From assembly GCA_023333565.1 (NCBI GenBank), contig JAJKFH010003305.1, positions 620,001 through 684,000 on the forward strand: a stretch of 64,000 nucleotides of DNA. The letters run 5' to 3'. This document shows, in pieces, positions 50,599-61,096 of this stretch (its first letter is position 1; each line of letters starts with the position of its first letter). The notes under the pieces were generated by a model. The model did not search any database. It saw only the letters and a program-made list of their open reading frames with translations, and was not told the DNA's origin. This DNA comes from Puffinus mauretanicus (lineage: Eukaryota; Chordata; Aves; Procellariiformes; Procellariidae). The position numbers and the translations under genes were made by a program.

Positions 50599-51882
50599 GT
50601 AAGTATCTGTCTGAACAAACAATCTCTTTCAACAGTCGTAGTTTCTTTCTAAACTTAATACACGGAGGATGCCTGTCTCTCTTCGTTCAGTGAGAGCTGG
50701 ATTGATTAGCCTAATCCAGATGAGGGCTAACCAGTTGAAAAGGTACATTTAGGAGAAGCTGAAATGACACCAGTAAGCTGGGGGAGGTTACTGAAGGGAG
50801 AGACAAAAATACAATCTCTCAGTTGTCTTTTTTTTTGGTCTCTTGTCATTCGTATAGGCAAACTGAGACGACTCCTGGCCTCGGCTAGTTCATGACACAT
50901 GTCCTGAGCAGCAGTGGCCAGGAATGTTTTTTTTCGTGGATGCAGTGGAAAGTTGGCTCCTCCTTTGGTTCCAGTCTTTGACTTTGTTGCCTTGAGGTGT
51001 TTGTGATACATCACACAACAGATCATTCACAATTTTCTGACTCTGTCTCTAAAACAGAATTTCCTGGCTGCAGCAGTTACGCTCACTGATCTGTACTTGC
51101 TTCTATTTAGTGAAAAGCATGATGTGAACTAGGCGTTGGTTTAAGAACAGTGATAGTAGGGTATTTTCAATGCAGGTTCCTTGCTTGTGAGATTTTACTG
51201 CAATGGTGTGGGTGGCATTTAAATTTTGTTTGATGGAGCTTGCTGGTTCTCTGAAGGAGCAAACTGCAAAAGGCAGAGAGGAAAGGGGCAGAACCGTATA
51301 AATTGAAGATAACTTTATTTTGCTTTGCGCTGATGGATTTTTACAAGACCAGATATTAAATTAATAGTGTGTTGTGGTGTTAAAACAGTTCTCGTGAAAT
51401 CAGATTATCTTGCACTAGCTTTCCTTGGAGGCTTCGTTAAATCTGCATTTACATTCACTCTTCCTTTTTCCTTCAATATGTTTCTCCTCTGTGAACAGAG
51501 AAGGGGAAAAATACAGTTGGGTAGTAAATTGTGGTTACTTCCTCTATCAGAATTTCTGTTACAGCTCCATGTTTTTCAGTTGTTAAACATTTAGATTAAG
51601 TAAGATAAATTAATTTTAGTGTGAGAACCACTTGTTCCAAAAAGTTGTGATTCTTAAAATGTGCTAAAAATACCAGGGATCTAATTGAGAAAAGATGATG
51701 ACTAAATGTGAACTGTTGGGTCAGTACAGATTTCTTTCAAGAACTGTTTTCCTCAAAAAATCAGTATTTAAAGATGTAAATGAAGGACATAGCTTGCGTT
51801 TAAATTTTCTGGCTTGATGATTTCTGCCATCATTGTCAGTTCTTGTTACATGGAAATGAAATGTTTTTCTCTCCTTTTCAAG

Positions 51883-52030
51883 TCTACAGAGTCTGTCTGT
51901 GAAGTTAAAGCTCTTATGGAGAAAATGAAGCAGCTACAGGAGTGTAGAGATGAAGAGGAAGCCAGCCAAGAAGAGATGGCTACACGTTTTGAAAGAGAGA
52001 AGAGAGAAAGCATGTTCGTGTGTTCTTCAG
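51883..52030 (+). CDS. SESN1: SESN1 exon 6 (linker helix)
   Basis: Forty-nine codons plus one base. It starts in the variable linker (S-T-E-S-V-C-E-V) and continues into a charged helical stretch, [20 protein letters not shown] and on to [12 protein letters not shown]. The pattern is typical of the helix between the N- and C-terminal sestrin lobes. The exon ends after the G of a Glu codon, with donor gtagaa. Acceptor 'ctctccttttcaag' is strong. Confidence 0.95.
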
Positions 52031-52838
52031 GTAGAACAGATGTACTGTATATATATATTTATTTAGACTTTTCCAAATCACTTAAAGAAATACTTAACAC
52101 TTTTTTCCGGTAGTATTAGATGTCTCAAAAACCTTACCATTTCTTTGAAGGGATCAAGATTCGGGGTGCCTTGTTTGCTTCCAGGAACACTTAAAAGAAA
52201 AGTAGTGCCAAGATTTGTGGCTTCTCTCAAACGCACCATAACAGTCACTGACCAATATTACGCTTAACAGAAATTTCCAACAGAAATGGAATCTCTCTCT
52301 TGATTTAAAGTTTCACAAGAGATTTAAGCATCTCACAGGACATTGTAAAAAGAAGTCCTTAACACACTTAGCTATATTTAAGTGTATGAAACATTAGTTT
52401 TCAGATGACTGTGGGATAATAATTAATCTGTTACAAGCTTAGGGTTGTTGTGGGCTCTTCAACAGAGTTTCCTCTAAAACAAACTTGGCATGGAAGTCTT
52501 AGAGGTCTCTTTCTTAATAAGCTCTCCATTCCAAAGCAGATTTTTCCTTGACATTTTTACAGACCCCTTGAGTTAGGAGCAAAACATCCCCTAGACTTAG
52601 GAGATAGAGTGAAGACTGGTCTCTAAGAAAGAATCTGAGTGGTTTTCATGGAGTTGCCTCTAAAAACCATAGTTGCAGTCACACTGAGCTGTACCAAAGA
52701 ATTTTAATATGGGTAGTCCAGTGAAACTGTGTGTTTATTTAAAAAGCACAGGACTCCCATTCTTCTGTAAGAGTTCCACTAGCACACTTCCAGTTTGTTC
52801 TTACTGAAATTGTGTGAAATTCTGTTTGAAATTCACAG

Positions 52839-52951
52839 AAGATGAAGAATCGGCACCAACAAGAGATGTGTCTCGTCACTTTGAGGATACCAGCTATGGT
52901 TACAAAGACTTCTCCAGACATGGAATGCACGTGCCCACCTTTCGTGTTCAG
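52839..52951 (+). CDS. SESN1: SESN1 exon 7
   Basis: 113 bases completing a Glu codon from exon 6 and encoding D-E-E-S-A-P-T-R-D then [20 protein letters not shown] and HVPTFRVQ. The acidic run at the start is poorly conserved; the [18 protein letters not shown] part is nearly invariant in sestrins. Donor CAG|gtaaca, followed by a short intron of 245 bases. The open frame runs on into the intron, but that extension has no sestrin similarity. Confidence 0.96.
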
Positions 52952-53196
52952 GTAACAAGGATGGGGGCTGCTATCGGGAGGCTTAGAGCGCAATCTGTTT
53001 GTTGTGCCAAATACCAAACCCGGAAATTGCTGTGCTGTAACTTACTGCCCCGTGGACAAGAAGGCTTAAAGCAAGCAAATGAACAACCCCCACCTCCCCA
53101 CTGGATTATCTGCCCTGAGATAAATTGCATTAAAGCACTAGGCCTTCACAAGTTCATTTCTGAAATGCTCCGTTCTGCATTTTCACTTCTTCTAAG

Positions 53197-53387
53197 GATT
53201 ATTCCTGGGAAGACCATGGCTATTCCTTGGTTAATCGTCTTTACCCAGATGTGGGACAACTACTTGATGAGAAGTTTCATATTGCTTATAATCTGACTTA
53301 CAACACAATGGCCATGCACAAAGATGTGGATACCTCAATGCTAAGACGAGCTATTTGGAACTATATCCATTGTATGTTTGGAATAAG
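53197..53387 (+). CDS. SESN1: SESN1 exon 8 (leucine-pocket exon)
   Basis: Sixty-three codons plus two bases, from [20 protein letters not shown] to YIHCMFGI(R). The segment T-Y-N-T (from 53296) and D-T-S-M-L-R-R (Thr at 53332, Leu-Arg at 53341-53346) correspond to Thr374, Thr377, Thr386, Leu389 and Arg390 of human SESN2, which line or cover the leucine pocket. The B domain should therefore be able to sense leucine. The acceptor is short and imperfect (ttcttctaag); donor AG|gtcagt, then an intron of 218 bases. Confidence 0.97.
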
Positions 53388-53605
53388 GTCAGTTTTACTA
53401 CTTTTGTTATATACGCATCAGACTTGTTAAGCATTGGCTAACAACGCAAACATGGATGTATTTTTAAACGTGTTTTTATTTACGGGGAAGGGCCAGTAGT
53501 GGTACAAATCACACAATAATTTTTTTGCCATAGGAACTCGCAAACAATACAAGTGAAATAACTGGTTCTTGAAAATGAAAGTGTTTTTCTTTCAATTCCG
53601 AACAG

Positions 53606-53750
53606 ATACGATGATTATGACTATGGTGAAATTAATCAGTTGTTGGACCGCAGCTTTAAAGTTTATATCAAGACCGTGGTTTGCACTCCTGAAAAGACCA
53701 CAAAAAGAATGTATGATAGCTTCTGGAGGCAGTTTGAACACTCTGAGAAG
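53606..53750 (+). CDS. SESN1: SESN1 exon 9 (GATOR2-contact exon)
   Basis: One base completing Arg, then 48 codons: [20 protein letters not shown], then [20 protein letters not shown] and RQFEHSEK. The D-D-Y after Tyr matches Asp406-Asp407-Tyr408 of human SESN2, needed for GATOR2 binding. The Trp of S-F-W and the Glu of H-S-E-K match SESN2 Trp444 and Glu451 of the leucine pocket. Acceptor 'caattccgaacag', donor AAG|gtacag. All signature residues are present, so the encoded protein looks fully functional. Confidence 0.97.
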
Positions 53751-55431
53751 GTACAGTTCGCATGCGTGCTTGAGGGACACGGGCAGTAGATCCGTTTGCC
53801 ACGCTAACAGCCACAGCTACCCAGCTAGCATTTAAGCTTTAGCTGACGTTACCGGGACTCTGCTCGCGTTCAGTAAGTTCGTTAGGAGGTGTAGTACTTC
53901 CCAGGATGAAATAATTTTTCTTTTCCTACTGCGTGTTTGCTAGCTAACAGCTGACACGGGCTGCGCGAGCTCTGAACCGTCTGGGGAGGTGAGACATGTA
54001 AATGGTCCAGCTCCACGCTGACCGCAGCGCTCTCCTCCGCTGTCGGCTGGTACTGCCTCTGTCCCAGAGAGGCAGGGAAGTCAGGCGAGATCCATCCCTC
54101 GGCCTCAGACCCGGAGCAGCTTGCTTGCTGGCCCAAGGTCTTTGCAGTCCTACGGTCATTTTTAGTGCCAGTGGCCCCAAAGCAGTTACTTTGTGTTAAA
54201 GCCTGAAGTCCTGCTGCTGCGTTATAGTCTGAATTGCATCTCCCGGTAATATTTCTTGCTGTTAACTCCATCAAGTCCTCCAGTTTTTCTTTGGAAAAGT
54301 ATTTCTAGGCCTCACTTAAAATGAATGCTGATACAGTGCTGAAACATAAATGTGCCGTAACCAGTGTTCATATCATCAGAGGCTCTATTTCTTGCTAAAC
54401 TCCTTGTGAAAATAGTTTAGAGATACCCAGTTGTAATAGGGGTACTGTAACTACAATGATTTAAGGTTGTTCAAGCAACATACTACATATGTTTGTTTTG
54501 GTTAGACTAACTGATAGAGACGAGCTTTTCAAGCACACAAATCCTTCTTTAAAGCCCAAAACTTTGCATCTCCATAGCCATCAAAATCCAAGGATCGTAC
54601 ATGTATGTGTCACTGAGTGCAATCACCATCCATCCTCATGGAAATCATGCGAATGAAACCACACGCAGCCGTTACATGCCAAAGCAAGCTCGCAGCCAAC
54701 CTGCTGTCAGTGAGAGAATACTTTTCACCCCCTCCCCCGCACGGTTGCTGATCTCATCCTCAAAGAAATACAGTAAAGACATTGAGGAGATGAGCTGGGG
54801 AACTCCAATCCTTACCTCCGGTAGCTACTGAACAGCTCTGTCTCAATAAAGATGATAGTTTGATGGCATGTTACAATTTTTCTTGTGCTTCACCTCAGCT
54901 AACCACTCCACGTTGTTCAGGTGATAATTACCTGTGTGTTTCTCTCTCGGTCCCACAGGGGCAAACGACCTTATCACCTCCTCCTTTGCTAACAACCCCC
55001 TCTGCGCTGCAGGTACCAACAACCCTTTTGCCTTTCATTGATTAACTTAATTAAGCTAAATTTGAACAATTATTTTCAAGCTGCGCATAGTCTGCTGCTG
55101 AAGAAGGGCTTGTGTGCTTGAAAGCTTGTCTGTTTCTTCCAGCTAAACCAGCTGGTCTGCTGCAGGGCGACTACCCTTTCCTGGCCCTGCTGAAGTGTCC
55201 CTGTGACCATGGCGGCACTGTGCCGCAATTCCACGTGCAGCGCTCGCTCGCTCTTTCCTCCCTCGGCAAGCTTTACAGATAGAACTCGTTATCTGGGTAG
55301 CTGAAACGCAAAGTGCTCCCCAGTGCTATTGCAAACTCTAACACGAAAGCCACAGCCCCACGGACTTCCTTTCACTGGAGTACGTTATTGTGAGCACGCC
55401 GTTAAAGCGTAACTTCTTTTCTTTCCCGAAG

Positions 55432-55518
55432 GTCCATGTAAATTTGCTTCTGGTAGAAGCTCGGATGCAAGCCGAACTACTTTATGCTCTGAGAGCTATT
55501 ACTCGCTATATGACCTGA
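55432..55518 (+). CDS. SESN1: SESN1 exon 10, C terminus and stop codon
   Basis: Twenty-eight codons and [23 protein letters not shown] then RAITRYMT. This C-terminal helix is almost identical in all vertebrate sestrins. Acceptor 'cttttctttcccgaag' follows a 1.68 kb intron. The stop is at 55516-55518 and the 3' UTR continues in the same exon. Confidence 0.97.
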   Translation, partial: VHVNLLLVEARMQAELLYALRAITRYMT

Positions 55519-56560
55519 TGTCTCCGGCCGCCTGTCGACGTTGGAATGTTCTGCAGCTGCAGTATGGCAGAGGAAGATTCGAAGCCTCAGGACCAACGGT
55601 AGCTATAAGTTAAGATGCCCATTGTGCCATAACTCCTTTAGTTTCAGCTATTTCCGTGTTTGGAATATCACTGCTGCCACTCGGCAGTGAACGCTTGGCA
55701 GTTGACAGGGTTGTGCAGAAGTGCTGCCTGCTCACGGTATTTTGGCTTTCGACAGCACGGGACACTCTATGAACTTGTGGCAATATAGCAAATGATAGAT
55801 ATATAGATTTTGTGTTAAGGCAAATACTACGGGAGTTGGAGCGTGAAAAGAAGTGGGACTTGATGACATTTGCTTTCCCTATGAGAATAATTTTAGAAAA
55901 TCTTGATGCTGCTATTTGTGCTGGTGGAATGAACAGACACAGGCTGTTCCAGTTAAGCTAAAAGTGAAAGTGAGCACTGCTATTGTCTGAGCCTTTATTG
56001 TGTGTGGTTTCAAAAAAGCCTTGTTATTTAGATTTCTTTTTTAATCAGAACTAAACCTCTTCTGTCCACACTGATAATTTGAAAGATAGCAGTCAATTTT
56101 CTCAAATAGTTTAGCCTTAAAATGCTACAGGACATTTGTTCAGCATTATTGGTGGGCTCCAAGTGCAATGGTCTTCCTATGGAAAGAGGAGGACTCGAGT
56201 CCTCAGAGCTTTTTAGAGATCTAACTACGTGAAGCGGCGAGTAGCTTCTTGTCCTGTTTTTCAAGGATGAACCGATACCTGTTCAGGAGCTAGGACAAGG
56301 TGTGGGAATGTTGTTCTAGACTGCCAAACAGTCCTACTGTGTTACATGCCCAACGCTGGTCTTACTGATTTTTGCAGTTGCTTAAATAACTAGGCTAAAA
56401 ACCATCTATTTTTAGTAAATCAAAACATGATTAAAATGCTGACGTTTAATATACAGTGGTTTTGGAGAACACATGAATACTTTTTGTATGAGTGTGAATT
56501 GCTTTTTAAATTTGTCAGTATTATTGGTATTTTTTAAATAAAGGTAACAACTTTTTCTCT
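55519..56560 (+). other. SESN1 3' untranslated region
   Basis: About 1.04 kb between the stop codon and the expected cleavage point after the AATAAA at 56537. It becomes AT-rich in its last 200 bases. No long open frame on the + strand. The end is placed between the poly(A) signal and the GU-rich tract and is uncertain by about 15 bases. Confidence 0.8.
56537..56542 (+). terminator. SESN1 polyadenylation signal AATAAA
   Basis: A canonical AATAAA about 1.02 kb after the stop, followed within 40 bases by a GU-rich tract (tcttggtgtttttgtgtggt at about 56558-56577), the usual downstream element. No stronger site lies between the stop codon and here. The AATAAA at 54845 is inside intron 9 and has no such context. 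Confidence 0.85.
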
Positions 56561-57149
56561 TGGTGTTTTTGTGTGGTTTAACTTTACGCTTCTGTTCTTA
56601 CTGGTTTCCCTACCGGTTCAAAGACCGTTTTAAAATGTTTGAAACGGTAATTGAGCAAACATACTTACAATGACAAACCATGACTTTTTCAACTGAGTCT
56701 AAAATGATGGGAGAAAACATTTAAAACCTCCCATAGTCCTCCATCCCCTCTTCAGGTATACTCTGTTGTATAGGGTTTTCTCTTTCCTCACAGGTAATGG
56801 CTGTGATATGATTGGAGACTCCAACTGTGTGTTTATATAATCACTTATTTTGAATAACTAGGTCTAAATGTTATTTTGAGAGTTAAACTGATTTTAAAAT
56901 CCTTCAGTAGTGAACTTAGTTCCAGATTAGGCTGCTAATTTTCATAGGCTAGTGCCAAAAGGATATCTGGGGCGTCAGAAGGATGGTCAGGTCTGTGCAG
57001 GCAGACTGAGGCACCGGCAGGGGAGGGGGATTTGCTACCAGGGAGTGACAAACTCTTTTGGACACACTCCTACTGCTGGCTGTAACCGGGGTTATAGTAC
57101 AATATCAAGCGAAACTCCTACCCGCTTACAGGAAGGTAGGGAGCCTTAT

Positions 57150-57240
57150 TTGTAAGGCAGGAAAGAAACTGATTTTCCCAAGCCCACAGGTAGAATTAAA
57201 TTAAGATTTCTGTCCCCTGGCCTGGTTCTCAGTTAGCTCA
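57150..57240 (-). mobile_element. Possible MIR-like fragment, antisense
   Basis: 'gaaactgattttcccaagcc' then 'cacaggtagaatt' and 'ctgtcccctggcctggttct' loosely follow the antisense MIR order (aaactgag…cccaaggtcacacag…). Weak and short; sits just beyond the SESN1 3' end. Confidence 0.3.
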
Positions 57241-57537
57241 GACTGGTTTCTCTTACTACAGAACATTCTGCAAACAGTTTTAAGCTTATAGTCCAAGAGG
57301 GTAAAATATCTAAAAAGATCTAGGGGAGAAAGATTAATAAACTGTCAAAAATTGTGACTAACAGGAAGCATCTGCTGTTTCCTCTGAACTAAAAATACGG
57401 GATTTTTAATGTTCCAAAATGAGCAAAACTTTCCTGTCTAAGCATAAAGCTAAGCTATGCCTAAGGACACAGAAAAAGTGTCTTCCCAGTCTGTACATGG
57501 AGTTTCTGCAGCACCTGATTCTCCTGCTGCTTTTTTT

Positions 57538-57552
57538 GGGGGGGGGGGGGGG
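57538..57552 (+). repeat. G15 homopolymer
   Basis: Fifteen consecutive G after seven T, in intergenic DNA about 1 kb past the SESN1 end. Length may be a sequencing estimate. Confidence 0.9.
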
Positions 57553-60500
57553 TCAAAGGTAGACATGAAATTTTCCAAGAAGCCTAAACTGGCCGTTTCC
57601 ATCCTACACCCTCCAGACTCAGGCAGGTACCTGCAGGTGTGCGCATGTGTGTGTCAGTGGCTTCATATGGTCACATTTTCAAGCAGAACACTAACCACAA
57701 CATGCAGACAGTCCTGATTACACACACTGCTACTTACTTACTTTGGAGAAAGGACGTGAAAATGTTGGGGGATTTTTTTCATTAAAAATGGCGAGGCATT
57801 TGTGGTTTGAAGTAGAAGAGAACATGCGAGACTCTTAAGCACAGTGGCAACCAAAGGTGTCGGTGGAGTTAGTCTTTAAAAACAAGAAAATGGTTAAGTC
57901 ACCAGATGCTCCATGAAAGTGGAAAGTGGGGATGGCTGCAGAGAGCAGCAGCTGTGCAGGATGCCAGGGCATGAGGGACACGCCACAGCACTGCCTCCGT
58001 CATGGGCAGCTCTGAGCTGCCCTCCGTTGCTGCAGGCTGCAAGCCCTGACGGCTCCTGAGTAGCAGTAGCTCCTGCAGAGCCTCAGCCTGTGGCTGCGAA
58101 GTGCAGCAGGTCACGCGTGCGCGGCAGCAGCGTCTCATGCACCTCAGATATTGTGGGCACTAGTAGCATGGGCCGCTCACCCCAAAAGACCATGTGGGCG
58201 GGGGATCCTGTCCAAAAGGCCAGGCAATGCATGGAAGGAGATGGTGTGCGCCAGCACGAGTGAAGGGAACTAAATGGCTGGCTGCTGCGTGGGCCCTGTA
58301 ATTGAAAAAAAAACACACTGGATTTTCTTCGGAGTCTGTGCTTAGAGGAGCATGGCAGAGCCATCTGCCCCGCGAGCAGCAATGAACAGCCCTGCCCAGC
58401 AGCCTTTGCCTTTCCATCTTCTTCGTAGGTTCAGTTCCAAACTTTGTGCATGCGTGTGCACACACCCCCCACCCCGCCCCAGCTAAAGAAGAGCAGCATG
58501 ACAGAGGCCAAGTACCTGGTCGCTAAACAGGAATGGGCTCCTGAAGTCAGAAGAGAGCTGCTGCATTGAGGTGTGTGGCAAAGACACCCCAATGGTAGAC
58601 GAAGCCATAAGAATACATCACAAATTCAGCATTTTGGGGTTTGTTCCCGTTACCTACAAGTTTTGTTCAGAGAAAGACATGGGCCTGTGCAGCTCCACAG
58701 GAGCCACTGCTGGGTTTTGGTGTTAGGTGCTCCGAGGCCTCTGCTGCCCACTCTGCTCTACCCCGCAGCTCCGAATGCGCCTCTTCCTGAGGCAGTCACA
58801 GGCCAAACTCTGAACACGAAGGCAGACCTCACGCACAGCAGCTGCCCCAGCTTTGCGCGCCACTATGGGATCCCCAAATTTGCCCTGTGCTACCAGAGAC
58901 ACACTACACAGTGCTCCAGGCCCTTGTTTACAGTTTGATGGGTAATGACTGATATAACTAGCATTTTCTTCAAACAAATCCTAATTGCCTACATATCCAC
59001 CTTGACTTGAGTGAAACGCCAGTTTCAGGCTGCCTTCTGACGGATACTCAGCACTTGCCAGTTCTGATCAGACAGGACTTGGCCACCAGGCCTTTTCTGC
59101 TGCACCCCCGCCCCGCGTTACACAGCCTGGTGTTTGCCTGCCTTTTCCCCTGATGCGAATGTCAAGAACAAATGCCTCCAGCTCCCTCCCCACAGGGGAG
59201 TGCTTACCCTTTCTTTAATACCCCCAAAAAGCAAATCCATTCTTTTTTCCAAGAAACAAATGGGGCATTGAAACATACATCTTCCCCCTCAACTTCAGCT
59301 AAAATTAAAATGGCAAAAGAAGGGATGATGATTAGATCTTTTTGAGCTCAGCAGAGCTGTTGTTGGAGCCGAACTATACTGAGCTGCTGAGCAGTTCTCT
59401 CCTGCAGATTGCGGCGATGGAGGCTGCCACGTGCGCTCCCTAAGCGATTCACTGCAGGGCTGAGACTTGCTGGTCACAAGAAACACCTGAGCTGCTGGGA
59501 CAAAAGGAATGGTGCAAATTTCATTACCTTCATTGAAGTTTCCTCCTCACCACTCCCAAAACCTGGACACCCCCCCCCATGAGCAGTAAAGAAGTCCCCA
59601 AGAATGTAGAAACAGGGATCTACACGAGGAAAAAAGTTTCCCTGCCCTTCTACTACGGCGCTACTTCCCAGCCTCCTCGCTTCGTCTCCTCACCTGGAAG
59701 CAGAGGGCCGGGCACTGCCAAAGGTACAGCGGTGCCACAGATGATTGCTGCCTCAGAAAACCAAATTCCTCCAGCCTCTCTGCAGGGATTGCCAGGCTGG
59801 AGACTTGCTCTCCTGGTGCACACAGCACAGCGCGGGGCTGCTGACCCTCAGGATCAGAGCCAGGAGCCTGGCTGCCCCTGCACAGCGCTTTATTCTTAGT
59901 AATCTGAGGTCTGAAGAGAGACAAATGGGTCAGGTCTGTAACGCTTTCTGTGGCTAATTGGACTGTTAACGCTTGAGGCCAGCGATGCACCTGCTGAGCT
60001 AATCCATGGGGTAAACGCAGGGACTTCTATACACTGAAAGGATGAAAACTGAGCAATAAATGAGCCTGCGGCAGTCAGAAGGAATGTGAAGGATGTAGAG
60101 CCTTTTTTTGCCCCGTGGATGGAAACACGAGCCCAGGGGAGATGGCTGCCCAAGACGGTCTCAGCATTACAGGCACACAGGTGGCTCCTGGCAATGTGGG
60201 AACAACCGAAAGAACACACCAGACTAGCTAAAATCTTCTCAGGGATATGGGTGTTTTGCCCTAAGATGTGAAGTCCCAATACAAAAAGCCTTTTTCCAGC
60301 ACAGCTGGACCTATATCCCACAAGCGCCAAGGCAGGAGCTGGGATAGCCTAGCCACACAGTATCAGGTAAAGAAAAGGGGATCTCCAAAGGAAAGGGGAG
60401 CCCCTTTCCCCCTGACCATTGACAGCATTCAATCTGAAGAGTGAAGCTTATGATATAGCACAGCCGAATGCCCCAATAGCATTCGGGTTACTCTGTCGCA

Positions 60501-60917
60501 GAATTTCATATAAAGTGAAAGTGTGTCAAAGTCTGTCGGTAAGATGTGGCTCCTGTCATGTAACGTTCTTTTATAGTGCACAGCATTTTTGGTACCACAG
60601 AGGTCCAGGTACTCAGTGGTAATTTACCTTTTAAAAATGAAAAGTTCAGCAAATAGTTTTGTTTCATTTTCCCAGCCAAGAAACTATGCAATTAATAGAT
60701 AAATCACACTGAACAGCTGCTTGATCAGCTCAAATATACTGTAAAAAGTAATTACACGTGCAAATATTTCATACAAGCTTCTCAAAAGATAGTATCCAGT
60801 AAATAAATGCCAGGCTTTACTGACTTTTTAAAAATTAACTTCACATGCTGTCCAACATGCTTACCAATGGCAATGTACAGGTATATTAGAAATACAAAGC
60901 TGTACAATCTACACCAC

Positions 60918-60932
60918 AAAAAAAAAAAAAAA
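60918..60932 (+). repeat. A15 homopolymer beside the ARMC2 stop codon
   Basis: Fifteen A just outside the - strand terminal exon, so in the RNA it would be a U15 run a few bases after the stop. Confidence 0.85.
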
Positions 60933-60938
60933 GACTGA

Positions 60939-61096
60939 TTAAAATGGAGTAATCGTCACCGTTGGAAGAAAGGAGAGATGGTTTTGAATTCTGTCAAGCA
61001 GTTTTTCTGCCACAGGTTTAAACTCTCTTTCCCAATATAGTTTGTGGTAGTCCCTTAAATCTCTGTCGAGGCTGTAATCCAACGCTAGCTCTTCAT
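60939..61096 (-). CDS. ARMC2: Terminal coding exon of a convergent gene, probably ARMC2
   Basis: On the - strand an acceptor 'ttttccttgattacag' is followed by 158 bases in one frame: two bases completing an Asp codon, then EELALDYSLDRDLRDYHKLY, then WEREFKPVAEKLLDRIQNHL and SFLPTVTITPF, and a stop at 60941-60939. The peptide is charged, helical and exon-like, with natural codon use, unlike the stop-poor noise nearby. In human the gene lying tail to tail with SESN1 is ARMC2, an armadillo-repeat protein needed for axonemal central-pair assembly in sperm and cilia; strand and spacing fit its C terminus. I assign it by synteny, not by a remembered alignment, so the symbol is less sure than the exon. 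A - strand AATAAA at 59894-59889 is a possible but distant poly(A) signal. Upstream ARMC2 exons would lie beyond 61096. Confidence 0.6.

Larger units (their letters stand above)
39040..56560 (+). other. SESN1: SESN1 gene (sestrin 1), short-isoform transcription unit, exons 1-10
   Basis: Gene span from the candidate start codon to the expected cleavage site. Ten coding exons: 39040-39072, 46718-46783, 47669-47869, 48833-49015, 50356-50598, 51883-52030, 52839-52951, 53197-53387, 53606-53750 and 55432-55518. All introns are GT-AG and all phases agree. Exons 2-10 give 458 residues, the length I recall for the region common to human SESN1 isoforms, and the residues match it almost throughout. Sestrin 1 is a cytosolic stress protein. 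It binds GATOR2 when leucine is low, which keeps GATOR1 active and mTORC1 off the lysosome; it also has a weak AhpD-like peroxidase fold. It is a known p53 and FOXO target. Assignment to SESN1 rather than SESN2 or SESN3 rests on exon 3-6 wording and on the convergent neighbour. The exons of the long T1-type N terminus (about 93 residues in human) were not found here. Confidence 0.95.
56561..60938. other. Intergenic region between SESN1 and the convergent gene
   Basis: More GC-rich than the upstream half, with the G15 run and several overlapping open frames on both strands at 57900-58940 and 59580-60330. None has a recognised domain, a convincing start or splice context. The lower-coordinate side of the ARMC2 stop must include its 3' UTR, whose end I cannot place. 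Confidence 0.5.

Noticed and set aside
51760..51781. Peptide V-F-K-D-V resembling the long-isoform P-F-K-D-V segment
   Set aside because: It lies in intron 5, downstream of the exons it should precede, and flanking residues do not match.
52952..53196. Continuation of the exon 7 frame through intron 7
   Set aside because: It leaves sestrin similarity exactly at the CAG|gtaaca donor; the next exon resumes in phase at 53197.
53882..54274. 130-codon open frame on the - strand in SESN1 intron 9
   Set aside because: Antisense to an intron, with overlapping frames, no recognised domain and no splice or promoter context.
54845..54850. AATAAA as an early SESN1 poly(A) site
   Set aside because: It sits inside intron 9, before the last coding exon, without a clear GU-rich downstream element.
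57899..58465. Overlapping - strand open frames in the intergenic region
   Set aside because: Base composition explains their length; no family resemblance, no conserved start, no poly(A) or splice context.
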